Positions 11,949 to 20,129 of a stretch of 40,490 nucleotides of DNA are shown piece by piece (position 1 is the stretch's first letter; the number at the start of each line of letters is the position of its first letter). This stretch comes from a virus. The notes beneath the pieces were generated by a model that saw only the letters and a list, made by a program, of their open reading frames with translations, searched no databases and was not told the origin of the DNA. The DNA is taken from positions 1 through 40,490 of IMG/VR virus record IMGVR_UViG_3300048586_000056. The stretch is one strand, 5' to 3'. The translations under genes were made by a program, and so were the position numbers.

Positions 11949-12325
11949 ACAAACCTTTCTTACCCTCCAATTAAAAAAGCCATAGAGTGTCCATATATCC
12001 CTGTATATACTTAGGATAGTTAGAACATCTAAAGCTAGAGTTACTTATCTTTTGAAATACCCCTGTTAATATTTCTTTTATAAGTGTGTGGTTTAGTCTT
12101 TATATTGACTCGGATTTGTCTTGCTCTCTTGCTTTCGCTTTAAGAACGGCTGAACCTTTCGGTATACAGGTCGGTAGTTGCAGGACTGGCAGAGCTACCC
12201 TATTTTTGCCTAAGCAATTCTCTCCGTAGGTTTTTATTAGTAGTACCCACTAACTACTTACCCTCGCTTATTTGTATGCAAGGGCTTCTGAGGGGAAATT
12301 GATTAAACTATTGTACCACTATGGT
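11949..12325. other. Noncoding structured stretch
   Basis: About 380 bases with no gene I can support. Contents: a GGTAG/CTACC hairpin with inner TGC/GCA pairs at about 12172-12198 and an ACCT/AGGT pairing just before it, a run of TTTTTATT near 12230, and the right copy of the 19-bp inverted repeat. The region is AT-rich near 12060-12110. It may hold the promoter of 11727-11948, further RNA, or an origin, but I see no decisive signal. Confidence 0.4.
12279..12297. repeat. 19-bp inverted repeat, right copy
   Basis: CAAGGGCTTCTGAGGGGAA, exact reverse complement of 11485-11503. It ends 28 bases before the -35 of the rightward promoter at 12326, a usual location for an activator or upstream regulator site. 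Confidence 0.75.
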
Positions 12326-12354
12326 TTGACAATTACAAGTAGTTACTATACAAT
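12326..12354 (+). promoter_or_regulatory. Consensus-like promoter for small RNA C
   Basis: A perfect TTGACA, 17-base spacer, TACAAT on the plus strand. No plus-strand gene follows, only a short RNA and a terminator, so the promoter most likely serves a noncoding RNA. Confidence 0.75.
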
Positions 12355-12360
12355 GTAAAG

Positions 12361-12458
12361 TAGCGGTATGCTAAAGCAAAGTGTTGAGAACACCATACCG
12401 AAAAGATAGTATTGCAATCTACTAGAACTACCAGATCCCTCGCTGGTAGTTCTTTTCT
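12361..12458 (+). ncRNA. Small RNA C, about 97 nt, with terminator
   Basis: Starting about seven bases after the -10, the RNA has a stem CGGTATG/CATACCG (12364-12370 with 12394-12400) whose end holds a second helix GTGTT-gag-AACAC. It ends in an 11-bp terminator AGAACTACCAG/CTGGTAGTTCT (12424-12434 with 12443-12453) with loop ATCCCTCG and a TTTT tail. The loop contains UCCCUC. A 13-codon frame (MLKQSVENTIPKR) begins inside the first stem, without a good ribosome site. It is transcribed against the minus-strand genes that end at 12457. Confidence 0.6.
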
Positions 12459-12534
12459 ATTCAAACGGTGAAACAATAATGTATTCAGGTACTTTGTAGA
12501 TCACGTTTAGTAGGTGTTCGTTACTGTGTTTCAT
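12457..12534 (-). CDS. Very small protein
   Basis: A 25-aa ORF, starting MKHSNEHLLNVIYKVPEYII, in ATGA overlap with the upstream gene. No ribosome site other than by coupling. It ends at the terminator of the opposing RNA C. Low information; the overlap is the only support. Confidence 0.35.
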   Translation of the reverse strand: MKHSNEHLLNVIYKVPEYIIVSPFE

Positions 12535-12626
12535 AATGTCCAACCTATAAACAGAATCAAAGCTAGTAATGCGCTTGCAGCTATAAGAAAGTTCTTTAGT
12601 TGTTCGTGGTTAGGTTCAAAGTCCAT
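12531..12626 (-). CDS. Tiny single-span membrane protein
   Basis: A 31-aa ORF (MDFEPNHEQLKNFLIAAS...) whose last 20 residues form a hydrophobic segment ALLALILFIGW. Its ATG overlaps the upstream stop as TAATG. Small membrane peptides are common in phage early or lysis regions; this one is separated from the lysis cassette by several genes. Confidence 0.45.
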   Translation of the reverse strand: MDFEPNHEQLKNFLIAASALLALILFIGWTL

Positions 12627-12964
12627 TACTCTTGCGCCTCTCTTAACCAATCTTTTGGTACTGTTTTAGTGTTTTTCAAATCCTGTAGTAAATCTGCGTG
12701 GTGTTGTGCTAGGTCACTTTTAGATACTTCGGCCATATTTAAGTGTTGGACGTAGTTGTTTTCTATTATGAACTTAGCTAGTTTTGCGTATAGTGGGTTC
12801 TCTACCCAAACGTGCTGTGCAAGGTTGTCCTCCCAGTCTAATATAAGAAACACATGATTATGCACCGCCAGTCTTCCGAAGTAAGTAAACAATGCGCCGT
12901 TGTTCCTGGTCATAAACCAGGGTTCACCGTTTCTCTGTAGCTCGTAACCCTCTTCGCTACTCAT
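12626..12964 (-). CDS. Hypothetical protein
   Basis: A 112-aa protein beginning MSSEEGYELQRNGEPWFMTR. The first half is beta-like and aromatic (NNGALFTYFGRLAVHNHVFLILDWED); the second is helical (LYAKLAKFIIENNYVQHL, then DLAQHHADLLQDLKNTK). The ATG at 12964 is preferred because GGGGCGG lies four bases upstream. It overlaps its neighbours on both sides. No family is recognised. Confidence 0.62.
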   Translation of the reverse strand: MSSEEGYELQRNGEPWFMTRNNGALFTYFGRLAVHNHVFLILDWEDNLAQHVWVENPLYAKLAKFIIENNYVQHLNMAEVSKSDLAQHHADLLQDLKNTKTVPKDWLREAQE

Positions 12965-13133
12965 CACCGCCCCTTTGGTTTAGTTCAAATACTATATGTG
13001 CTAGTCTTCTGCTGATTGCTTGTCTTCTTTCATCACCATGCGGTATCATTCTTGTTTCCAGTAGGTCGGTTAGTGCTTCGTTTAGTCGCCAGTCTGACCA
13101 CTCAGTAAAGTCATATAGTTCATGGTTACTCAT
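12957..13133 (-). CDS. Small hypothetical protein
   Basis: A 58-aa ORF, beginning MSNHELYDFTEWSDWRLNEA, helical and charged, with three Trp residues. It is linked by overlap to both neighbours: its ATG sits within the last codons of the upstream gene and its end overlaps 12626-12964. Function unknown. Confidence 0.55.
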   Translation of the reverse strand: MSNHELYDFTEWSDWRLNEALTDLLETRMIPHGDERRQAISRRLAHIVFELNQRGGDE

Positions 13134-13281
13134 AATCTAACTCCAACTGCACAGCGTATTTTGCCATTAGCTGTGTCTGACTTATGCCTAAACGTATACA
13201 GTGTTGCTCACCTAATAAGTCGGTGTAGAGAATTGCTTTGTCCATTTTCTGGTCAAATACTGACTGAGGTATAACTTCCAT
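13126..13281 (-). CDS. Small hypothetical protein
   Basis: A 51-aa ORF (MEVIPQSVFDQKMDKAILYT...) with AAGGAGG before the ATG at 13281, in TAATG overlap with the upstream stop. The part GEQHCIRLGISQTQLMAKYA could be a small helix-turn-helix. No family is recognised. Confidence 0.58.
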   Translation of the reverse strand: MEVIPQSVFDQKMDKAILYTDLLGEQHCIRLGISQTQLMAKYAVQLELDYE

Positions 13282-13646
13282 TACGCAGCCTCCTTACCAA
13301 GTCCGAGAAAGTCAATTTGCCATTCTAGGTGTTGAGCGTACTGATAGGCTTCATCGCCTACTTCATCATCTTGTGAGGCTAAGTGCCATAGGTAATCAGC
13401 CTGTACGATTGCACCCTCTCTGCCGTCTGTAACATCTAAACCTCTTAAATGAGATATAGCAAGCTGTCCGAGTTGTTGGCTCGGTGGTTTAATTGGTGGT
13501 ATTTCTTGGTGTAAGCGGTTGTGAGTTGGTATGTAAAGTCCGTGAATAATCATGCCTGGGTGTTCACGAATTGCCCGTGTTAAACGGTTCTCAGCCCATT
13601 GTCGCTTGTTCCAATTTAGGTGGTGGTCATTGTATTGGTGTTTCAC
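13281..13646 (-). CDS. Hypothetical protein
   Basis: A 121-aa protein from a GTG at 13646 that overlaps the upstream TAG stop. His/Gln-rich N terminus (MKHQYNDHHLNWNKRQWAEN), a Pro-rich middle (HQEIPPIKPPSQQLGQL), and an acidic helical C terminus. No catalytic motif is visible. It directly follows the exonuclease gene and may be its partner. Confidence 0.63.
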   Translation of the reverse strand: MKHQYNDHHLNWNKRQWAENRLTRAIREHPGMIIHGLYIPTHNRLHQEIPPIKPPSQQLGQLAISHLRGLDVTDGREGAIVQADYLWHLASQDDEVGDEAYQYAQHLEWQIDFLGLGKEAA

Positions 13647-14536
13647 TATTTATACCTCGGATTTCTGCGTATTGATGTCCTAGACTGTGACCAACCGCCA
13701 CAATCCCCACATTGAAACCTCTCTACGGTTGTGGTGGCGTTAGCCTTAAACTTTTCTCTTGGTTGCATATTTTGTGACATACACTTCGGGCAAACACCCT
13801 CTTGACCGCTTAGTATGTTCATAGGTGGGTGGTTTTCTATCCACGGGCGCATACGGATATATATGTCTTCTAATACAACTACGTCTTGTCTGTTGTATCG
13901 TTTTAACTTGTTCCACGCCTTTTGGTCGCCATTGATACAAGCAAGCCATACAGAGAAACCGCCTAGTTCAGCTTTGCGTTCTACGTCTAGTTTTTCTGCA
14001 AGGTCTTTTAAGCTGTTTGATGTAAAACGAAAATACCGCTTGGCGACTTGTAGTGTGTCAACCGAGCGGTATGGTGCTGGTGGGTCAAACCCGAACTCTA
14101 GAAACTTTGCATTAAGCATTTTGTTGTCAAACCCGTTTGAGTTGTGACCGATTACTACGTCTGCTTCGCTTAATGCTTCATGTGCGATGGCAAGTAACTC
14201 CTCCTCCGTGTATTCATCTTGTGCGTACACTTCTATGGCTCTCTTGCCTAGCCATTTGAACCCGTACGCCATAAGCTCCCACTGTTTCTCAAACTTTTGT
14301 ACGTTCGTTTCCCACTTGCCGTAAACGTAACCCAAGTTTGGGCCAGCTTCTATGTCGTGTAGAAGCACTTTTGGCTCTCTGTGTACGGGTTGTCGTTCCA
14401 TTTTTATTCTCCAGTATCGTTTAGTGCTTTGTAAGTGTTGTCTGCTGTAGCCTGGGTACTTTGTCTGCAATTCTTCTATTGAAAGGCTGAGTAAATCTTT
14501 TAGCCTTTCCCCTTCCCAAAAGGCAGTACGTCCCAT
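13646..14536 (-). CDS. DEDDy-type 3'-5' exonuclease with C-terminal zinc ribbon
   Basis: A 296-aa RNase H-like exonuclease. N-terminal 45 residues are a small helical (possibly HTH) segment with TKYPGYSRQHLQSTKRYWR. Catalytic acids: D61 and E63 in LLHDIEAGPNLG, D137 in IGHNSNGFDNKML, and D218 in the YNRQD motif, giving Y-x3-D, i.e. DEDDy. The C-terminal domain has CPKC (249-252) and CGDC (276-279), a four-cysteine zinc ribbon. Such proteins degrade or proofread DNA or RNA ends; no polymerase is present in the window, so it probably works in recombination or with the host polymerase. Located between the lysis cassette and the small-gene block. Confidence 0.78.
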   Translation of the reverse strand: MGRTAFWEGERLKDLLSLSIEELQTKYPGYSRQHLQSTKRYWRIKMERQPVHREPKVLLHDIEAGPNLGYVYGKWETNVQKFEKQWELMAYGFKWLGKRAIEVYAQDEYTEEELLAIAHEALSEADVVIGHNSNGFDNKMLNAKFLEFGFDPPAPYRSVDTLQVAKRYFRFTSNSLKDLAEKLDVERKAELGGFSVWLACINGDQKAWNKLKRYNRQDVVVLEDIYIRMRPWIENHPPMNILSGQEGVCPKCMSQNMQPREKFKANATTTVERFQCGDCGGWSQSRTSIRRNPRYK

Positions 14537-14539
14537 TCT

Positions 14540-14731
14540 TTAGCCTTGTGGTTGGTCTGGCGTTACATTAAATGCCGCCAAAGCACTTACGCCTGTTACG
14601 AACGCTGCCCATAATTGAGCTACTAATTCGCTAGCAATTCCCTGACTTACAAGTACTGCTACAAGTGGTGTACCTATAACAGTGATGACGTAAAGTGTTG
14701 CTCGTAGTTTTGCTGGTAATGTTACTTTCAT
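14540..14731 (-). CDS. Holin-like membrane protein
   Basis: A 63-aa protein with two hydrophobic segments: about 10-30 (ATLYVITVIGTPLVAVLVSQG) and 36-54 (LVAQLWAAFVTGVSALAAF), a basic N terminus and a short polar C terminus. This matches r1t/actinophage-type holins in size and pattern. It follows the endolysin by four bases of overlap. It would form the membrane lesion that releases the endolysin. Confidence 0.72.
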   Translation of the reverse strand: MKVTLPAKLRATLYVITVIGTPLVAVLVSQGIASELVAQLWAAFVTGVSALAAFNVTPDQPQG

Positions 14732-15621
14732 TTCTTAATCCCCATTCTGGCAATAAGCCATCTTAATACTTCACCGAGTTTGTTTAGGAAGTCGGTGTCT
14801 TCGCTATCTCCGCAAGTTGCTAGTTGTGCTTTAAGTTCTGCGTTCTCCTTTTCTAAGTCGCTTACTTTATCTGCTAAGGTATCTACCTCTGCTTGTTTTT
14901 CGTTCACTGTTTGCGTTAAACCAATAATCTGAGCTGATTGCTTTTCAATGGTTGCTTGCTTATCTGCTACTGCTTTGGTGAGCTGGGTAATCTGTGTGTT
15001 CAAGTTAGCGTTAGTCGCTTTAAGCGCATCACGTTCTGCGTAGACTTTCTGTAGTCGGCTATCTCGCCACTCCCTTGCTTCGGCACTCAAGAAAAATGCA
15101 CTCATTTGAGCGTTGCTTAATTCTTTACCGTATATGTCGCCTTGTTTTGCTTGTAGTGCGTTTGGCTTGCCGTCATAGCCATTACGACCCATGAAGTGCC
15201 AGCCTATTTGCCTTGATACGTCGTCGTTAATTCCTGCCATAGAAACCTCCTGTGTTACCACTCTTACGTTGTTTACTAATTCACCCCAGCCTAGGTAACT
15301 ACCGCCTCTAAGGTAGTTCGTAGATAAGGTGTTTACATTTGCATAATATTTACCGTCCGTCCAGATACGTCCGTCTGCTAATCTGACAGCGATGTGACCC
15401 CAGTTCTTGGTTACTCCACCAACGTTGCCAGTCCAATTGAAGTAAACAGGTACGCTACAACCGCTAGGGAAGTTTTGGTCTTTGTGCTGGACGTTGTTCT
15501 GCCAATCCAAAAGGGCGTAATCCCACTTGGCTGGTATGCCGTAGCCTTGGCGAACATTTTGCAAACACCAGTACGGTTTTGTACCAGCATTGGCGATGAT
15601 AAATGGTTTTACTTGTGTCAT
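14728..15621 (-). CDS. Endolysin, CHAP/NlpC-like cysteine hydrolase with coiled coil
   Basis: A 297-aa protein. The catalytic N-terminal domain (1-115) has a likely nucleophile C19 (YWCLQNVRQGYG) and H76 (NWGHIAVRLADGRIW), as in CHAP/NlpC-type peptidoglycan amidases. Residues 185-260 form a regular coiled coil (QITQLTKAVADKQATIEKQ, KVSDLEKENAELKAQ), and a short basic amphipathic end follows. No signal peptide, so release depends on the holin. The ATG at 15621 overlaps the preceding stop as ATGA and lies after AAGGGGGAG; an upstream in-frame start is inside the previous gene. The coiled coil may oligomerise or target it. Confidence 0.82.
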   Translation of the reverse strand: MTQVKPFIIANAGTKPYWCLQNVRQGYGIPAKWDYALLDWQNNVQHKDQNFPSGCSVPVYFNWTGNVGGVTKNWGHIAVRLADGRIWTDGKYYANVNTLSTNYLRGGSYLGWGELVNNVRVVTQEVSMAGINDDVSRQIGWHFMGRNGYDGKPNALQAKQGDIYGKELSNAQMSAFFLSAEAREWRDSRLQKVYAERDALKATNANLNTQITQLTKAVADKQATIEKQSAQIIGLTQTVNEKQAEVDTLADKVSDLEKENAELKAQLATCGDSEDTDFLNKLGEVLRWLIARMGIKK

Positions 15622-15848
15622 TTTCTCCCCCTTATGTGGTTGATGATGTACCAAGACAGAAGAACCACCAGTGGAGTACCCAAGAGAGCGGTGACGTTCG
15701 GCAAGTGAAGTATCGTGTTGGTGATAATCATTGTCAGGTAGATAAAGACGATTGACGCACCGAGGTAGTCTTTGTATCTAATCGTGAACCCCAGCATAAA
15801 TACGATTATTCCTATTCGCAAAACCATGAGGGTGTAAATTGCGTCCAT
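15618..15848 (-). CDS. Multi-span membrane protein of the lysis cassette
   Basis: A 76-aa protein with three hydrophobic segments: about 5-22 (YTLMVLRIGIIVFMLGF), 29-46 (LGASIVFIYLTMIITNTIL) and 53-70 (TALLGTPLVVLLSWYIIN), ending in the basic HIRGRK. It resembles a second holin or antiholin. Coupled to the endolysin by ATGA. Confidence 0.68.
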   Translation of the reverse strand: MDAIYTLMVLRIGIIVFMLGFTIRYKDYLGASIVFIYLTMIITNTILHLPNVTALLGTPLVVLLSWYIINHIRGRK

Positions 15849-15849
15849 G

Positions 15850-16170
15850 TCATACTCCTTTTATGGCGACATAACCAGCTATCAGCGTGGCGAGTGCCCC
15901 GAATATCCCTACGAGAACCTTTGCCCAGTCAGTTACAGGCTTGTCTTTCGTGTTGTCAAAATGAGCGTTGAAGTCTTTTTCAAGATTGGTAACTTTATCT
16001 TCTAGGCGGGCAATCGCTAGGGTATTGGCAGAGTGGGCTTCGGCACTACGAGCGTTGGCTTTTATCTGCTCTTGGTAGTTGCGCTCCATCTGGTCTTTGA
16101 GTTCGTCAAGTCGGTAGAGAATCAGTGCGACGTTGTCTTTGTTGGAGTTGGTGTTTGTTCGGGGTGTCAT
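15850..16170 (-). CDS. Coiled-coil membrane protein (XhlA/holin-accessory-like)
   Basis: A 106-aa protein with a long polar coiled-coil region (LYRLDELKDQMERNYQEQIKA, LARLEDKVTNLEKDFNAHF) and one C-terminal span at about 86-104 (VLVGIFGALATLIAGYVAI). This is the layout of XhlA-type lysis accessory or spanin-like proteins. There is no recognisable ribosome site before the ATG, so its translation may depend on the fibre gene 13 bases upstream. Confidence 0.65.
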   Translation of the reverse strand: MTPRTNTNSNKDNVALILYRLDELKDQMERNYQEQIKANARSAEAHSANTLAIARLEDKVTNLEKDFNAHFDNTKDKPVTDWAKVLVGIFGALATLIAGYVAIKGV

Positions 16171-16182
16171 AGCGGTGAATTG

Positions 16183-17361
16183 TTAGGCTGCCTCGTACTC
16201 GATTGTCAAAGAGTTTATACGCTTGTTTCCACTTGCAGTAAATGCGTTGAATGCGTAGTCTAATGCCACAGTCACAGTGCTGCCTCCAGAAACAATTACG
16301 GCTAGGCCAGGTACGTTCTTTGCTGTTCCGTTATCAACAATCTCCGCAGGGGCAGTCCATCGAGCATTGGTTCTCGGAACGGCAGTAAATGGTAAGGTGA
16401 CTGTACATGTAGTGGCATTACTTGTGCCGTTATTGGGTTGCCGTATGTTAAGGGTGATTTTCTTCCCTCGGCGGCAGTAGTAGTAGACACCACCTGAAGG
16501 GTTAGCACTCCAGCCAGATAAAGTTGGGTTCCATTCTCGCCATTCTTCGGTTTTTTCTGGGCCATTTGGGCTGACTGGGTTGCCAAGCGAATCACCGCCA
16601 GCCTGTACCACGCTTGCAATCGCTGACACGTTCGTGACCACCTTTGCCACACGGATATTTCCTGCCGTGAGGGATGGTGAGGCTGCCCCATTGGCTACTT
16701 CTGTGTAGGTGACAGTTCCTGAAGCGTTGATGTCTACATAGGTGTCTTTAGAAGCGGTATAGGTCTTGTTGGCTACTGAATTAGCCGTGTAACGCACCCC
16801 AGAGATGTAATAGACGATGTTGGAGAACGTGCCGACAAGTCCAGCTGATTGAGCGACTGTGCCACCGCTTGCTACAAAGTTAGAGATAATCTCAGAGCGT
16901 ATAGTGTCAAGTGATACAGAGTTTTGTTGTAAGTCAGTCGTGGCGTTAATAGTTGCTGCCGTTACACTAGTTGCTGTGACTGCTCCGTGAGTACCGTCTT
17001 GATTGTGTTCTACTAAAACACCATCAGTAAAGCGGTTGTCACGATAGGCACTGACTAGTATATAAACCCTAGTTGTGGCTGCTGCTGCATAGTTTCGGTT
17101 TGCGTCACCGCCTACATAGGTTAGGTTATTGACTTGAGTGGCTCCTGATACGGTTCCCCTGAAGACGTTATAAGTCCCAGAAACACGGTTGCCGTCTGCG
17201 TCTGTTTCGTCTATAGCAAAGGTAACACCAGTGCTCGTTGGCCAGTTGGTTGTTGAGGCTACGTTGATAGACGTATCGCCTATTGTGTAGCCTGGTGCTG
17301 ATAATGTTGTTGCGGTACTTCTGCCGACTTTGTGAAAAAAGTCATCTGCTGATGCGCTCAT
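16183..17361 (-). CDS. Tail fibre / baseplate-type protein
   Basis: A 392-aa beta-rich protein of Ser/Thr/Ala/Asn repeats. The N-terminal part (MSASADDFFHKVGRSTATTLSA, NTYNVFRGTVSG) resembles anchor domains of short fibres, the centre (HNQDGTHGAVTATSVTAATIN) resembles collagen-free fibre shafts, and the C-terminal 120 residues form a separate domain with a conserved WREWNPTLSGW motif, often seen as a carbohydrate-binding module. It would bind the host surface. Last gene of the tail module before lysis. Confidence 0.7.
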   Translation of the reverse strand: MSASADDFFHKVGRSTATTLSAPGYTIGDTSINVASTTNWPTSTGVTFAIDETDADGNRVSGTYNVFRGTVSGATQVNNLTYVGGDANRNYAAAATTRVYILVSAYRDNRFTDGVLVEHNQDGTHGAVTATSVTAATINATTDLQQNSVSLDTIRSEIISNFVASGGTVAQSAGLVGTFSNIVYYISGVRYTANSVANKTYTASKDTYVDINASGTVTYTEVANGAASPSLTAGNIRVAKVVTNVSAIASVVQAGGDSLGNPVSPNGPEKTEEWREWNPTLSGWSANPSGGVYYYCRRGKKITLNIRQPNNGTSNATTCTVTLPFTAVPRTNARWTAPAEIVDNGTAKNVPGLAVIVSGGSTVTVALDYAFNAFTASGNKRINSLTIEYEAA

Positions 17362-17383
17362 TGGTTTACTCCTGTGTTATTTT

Positions 17384-19357
17384 TCATGCTTTTAATACCA
17401 AATCCTCTAATCTGAACCCTTTAGAATTGACAGCAGATAAGATGTAATCTGATCCAGCCGTGTCTGCTACGACTTCCCAGCTCAACTCTGCTAATAATCC
17501 TTTGGGGCGAACTTTCAATACGGCGACTGATTTACCGTAGGTGTTTACAGGACCGGGGTCAGCGTCGTATTCATATACGTCATAAATCCAGTCTTCATAA
17601 CCTGTTGGGGTGGTAGTAACGGTAAAAGAATCGGATCCGGTAGATTGTTGCACCCCTTTTCTGGTAAGCCCTGTAGTGTTGATTGTGACCGTGCCTTTTG
17701 GATATAAGAGTTTGGCGTAAAGTTTTCTAATTTTAGCCAAGGTAAGTCCGTCTTCATCCCATACCATAGCCTTGAAAGCTGCACGGCTTCTAAATGGTGT
17801 GCCGTTGTCTTGGTGGGTTTGTGCGCCAGCTCTGGTAAACTCTAAAATGATGTTGTCTTGTAAGATACAAAAATGAGTCTTACCTGAGTTGTCTTCGTAC
17901 AGCCACATATCTTTGGCAGAAACAGGCCAGCGAAGAATCCAAGCATTTTTTCTAGCAGTGTCCATGTACCATATCTCGTTGTTTTCGGTGCTTCCGACTG
18001 GTAAAGCCCAGTAAAGTCGGTCTTGGTATTCAACTCCTACGGCTTTGTGAAGATTAGCTAGACTTAAATTGTCTACGTCCGGCTCTATTCCTGTTGAAAT
18101 TGAGTTAGTAGTAAGGATATTAACAATGTTTTGTGAAGTTCCAGTACTCTTAAAGTCTTGTCCAGTTGGGTAGTAAAGAGAGTCACGAGCCTTAATAGTT
18201 CCTCGTGGTGCGTAAGTGCCTGATTGTCCGTTCGCCTCGTAGACGTTAGGATAAACAATTACTTGGTCGCCAATCGTTAAGGTTTCAAAACTAACGTGGA
18301 ATAATTTACCTTTTCCGGCAGCACCTCTCGCTGAAACTGTGATAACTGGGTCACCTTTACCATTTCTGAAGCCGTCTACATAGTTAAGTTCGGTGTCACC
18401 GTCTTCGTCTATTGGTACAAAACCACCACCTTGAGAGCCTACAAATGCCCCTGTGCGTGGGCCACTGTAGTAGAGTTTGTTATCTGCTGTGATTCCGAAT
18501 ATCTGTGAGCTACGGTTGTCTGCGTACATATAAGTAAATACCGCACCCTCTGTTGAGTTATCGTCCGGTGCTGGCTTATATGGATTCGTAGCTAAAGTAC
18601 CTAAGTCCCTAAAAGTTACCGCTCCTGATACGGTGTATAGTTCTTCAAAGTTTGCGTTGTCCGTTGAGTAGTAAATCGTATAAGAAGTCGCACCACTAAC
18701 TAAACCCCACGTGACATCAATATAATCGGTATTTTCTATCCAGTCGTCACGAATCTTACCAGAACTTACCGTACCTGACGTTGAAGCGATAGATTCGCCA
18801 ACATCATTATTAGCTGATACACGGTAGTAATGAGGGTATGTCGGCCCAGTCATACCTGATTTAGTAACTGTTGAGATGGTTGGTGTAGATAATGAAGAGT
18901 ACGTCACTACTGAATCAGTAGCTAAATTGACATACGATAGGTTATCAACGCCATTATATATGTAGGCTTTACCCATGTTTTGAACACATGAAGCCCACGC
19001 TTCATCGTCGTACGTTCCGCCTATTAACGTAAATGTACCACCGTCTTTTTGTTTGTAGAGTTTTCCAGTTCCAGAATCGTTTAGCATCCACATTAAATAG
19101 CGTTCGCCACTATGTTTGAACTTACCCCGTCCGATTACTGGTAGGGTAGGTTGTGTACCGTATCTGTTAAGGGGTGGTCGTGGTCGTACTACACCGTCCT
19201 GTACGAGTTCCATGTTAGTCATGTCAGAAAGAGAATCTGGTGGTCTGCGTGAATCATCTATTGTAGAGATGTATGCTTTTAACCACTTATTCTGATGCAC
19301 GTTTACTTCTTTTCGTGCCTTTCGTCTATTTCTCTTAGAGGTTACTTGATACGGCAT
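17384..19357 (-). CDS. Tail hub / stabilisation (nozzle-like) protein
   Basis: A 657-aa beta-rich protein. A basic N terminus is followed by propeller-like repeats (YLMWMLNDSGTGKLYKQKDG, WASCVQNMGKAYIYNGVDNL). Residues about 150-250 resemble a fibronectin type III insert (PHYYRVSANNDVGESIAST, ...SYTIYYSTDNANFEEL). Later blades contain the DRLYWALP and WILRWPV patterns. Size and position directly after the adaptor fit the podoviral tail-tube/nozzle (P22 gp10- or T7 gp12-like) protein. It ends 23 bases before the fibre gene. Confidence 0.68.
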   Translation of the reverse strand: MPYQVTSKRNRRKARKEVNVHQNKWLKAYISTIDDSRRPPDSLSDMTNMELVQDGVVRPRPPLNRYGTQPTLPVIGRGKFKHSGERYLMWMLNDSGTGKLYKQKDGGTFTLIGGTYDDEAWASCVQNMGKAYIYNGVDNLSYVNLATDSVVTYSSLSTPTISTVTKSGMTGPTYPHYYRVSANNDVGESIASTSGTVSSGKIRDDWIENTDYIDVTWGLVSGATSYTIYYSTDNANFEELYTVSGAVTFRDLGTLATNPYKPAPDDNSTEGAVFTYMYADNRSSQIFGITADNKLYYSGPRTGAFVGSQGGGFVPIDEDGDTELNYVDGFRNGKGDPVITVSARGAAGKGKLFHVSFETLTIGDQVIVYPNVYEANGQSGTYAPRGTIKARDSLYYPTGQDFKSTGTSQNIVNILTTNSISTGIEPDVDNLSLANLHKAVGVEYQDRLYWALPVGSTENNEIWYMDTARKNAWILRWPVSAKDMWLYEDNSGKTHFCILQDNIILEFTRAGAQTHQDNGTPFRSRAAFKAMVWDEDGLTLAKIRKLYAKLLYPKGTVTINTTGLTRKGVQQSTGSDSFTVTTTPTGYEDWIYDVYEYDADPGPVNTYGKSVAVLKVRPKGLLAELSWEVVADTAGSDYILSAVNSKGFRLEDLVLKA

Positions 19358-20034
19358 TAGTTAATCTCCGCACTGCGTATCCTGTAATGATTGTGAGATG
19401 TAACTCGTGGGTTGTTGTATGTACCTCTGCGGTTGTTGCGTACCATTTGCATATAGAGAGCGTTAGCTTTGGCGTTCAAGCCCTCAGCTTTGTCTTCGTA
19501 TACAATGTCGTTAAATGCTACTTCAGCAGCAACAGCCATTACTCCCCAGTAAGGGTCGGGTAGTGGTAGGTCGTCATCTTCAAGCGAAACATCTGCGGGC
19601 ATATAGTAACCTGGTAGATAAAGCGTTCCGCCTACTATATCTTCGCCAGCTTCTATTTCGTTGGTAAAGTAAAGTATTTGAGGATTAACACCAGCTAGGT
19701 ATACTTCTCGCTTGTTGTCTTTGCGTTCACGAGGTTTTATTAGGTCGTAATATACCTTTTGTGAGTTAGTGTCTACGATAAATGCTTTGTCGGAGGGTGC
19801 GATTAGTTCGGTTTCGCAGTTATATGTAGGTGTTGCAGAAGCGGTAACTACACCTAAAGAATCAACGCTCCAGGTTGCGTCCCATAGAACACGAGAGTTG
19901 CGATATAGTTCGTCTTTTTTACGGTTAAGTGTAGCTACCCAGTAGTTAGCTTCGTCAGTACCAAACGTAGGTGCGTCGTCGTCAGTTCCACGTAATGCCA
20001 GATTAACGTGAGTTAAGAACTCACTAACTGTCAT
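19357..20034 (-). CDS. Head-tail adaptor protein (gp4/gp11-like)
   Basis: A 225-aa protein with acidic N-terminal half and a helical C-terminal part (WGVMAVAAEVAFNDIVYEDKAE, NALYMQMVRNNRRGTYNNPRV). This pattern and the position before the hub protein fit the adaptor that connects portal to tail tube in podoviruses. Its ATG has only a weak ribosome site (ACGGAAAT) and overlaps the end of a 15-codon leader frame (starting MTTLPKSYKPSSTEI, 20082-20035) as ATGA, which suggests translational coupling. Confidence 0.68.
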   Translation of the reverse strand: MTVSEFLTHVNLALRGTDDDAPTFGTDEANYWVATLNRKKDELYRNSRVLWDATWSVDSLGVVTASATPTYNCETELIAPSDKAFIVDTNSQKVYYDLIKPRERKDNKREVYLAGVNPQILYFTNEIEAGEDIVGGTLYLPGYYMPADVSLEDDDLPLPDPYWGVMAVAAEVAFNDIVYEDKAEGLNAKANALYMQMVRNNRRGTYNNPRVTSHNHYRIRSAEIN

Positions 20035-20129
20035 ATTTCCGTACTAGACGGTTTGTACGATTTAGGTAATGTTGTCATCTGCCTAGCTCCGTGCACGGCT
20101 GACGTAACAGATCGTACTATTATGATTAC

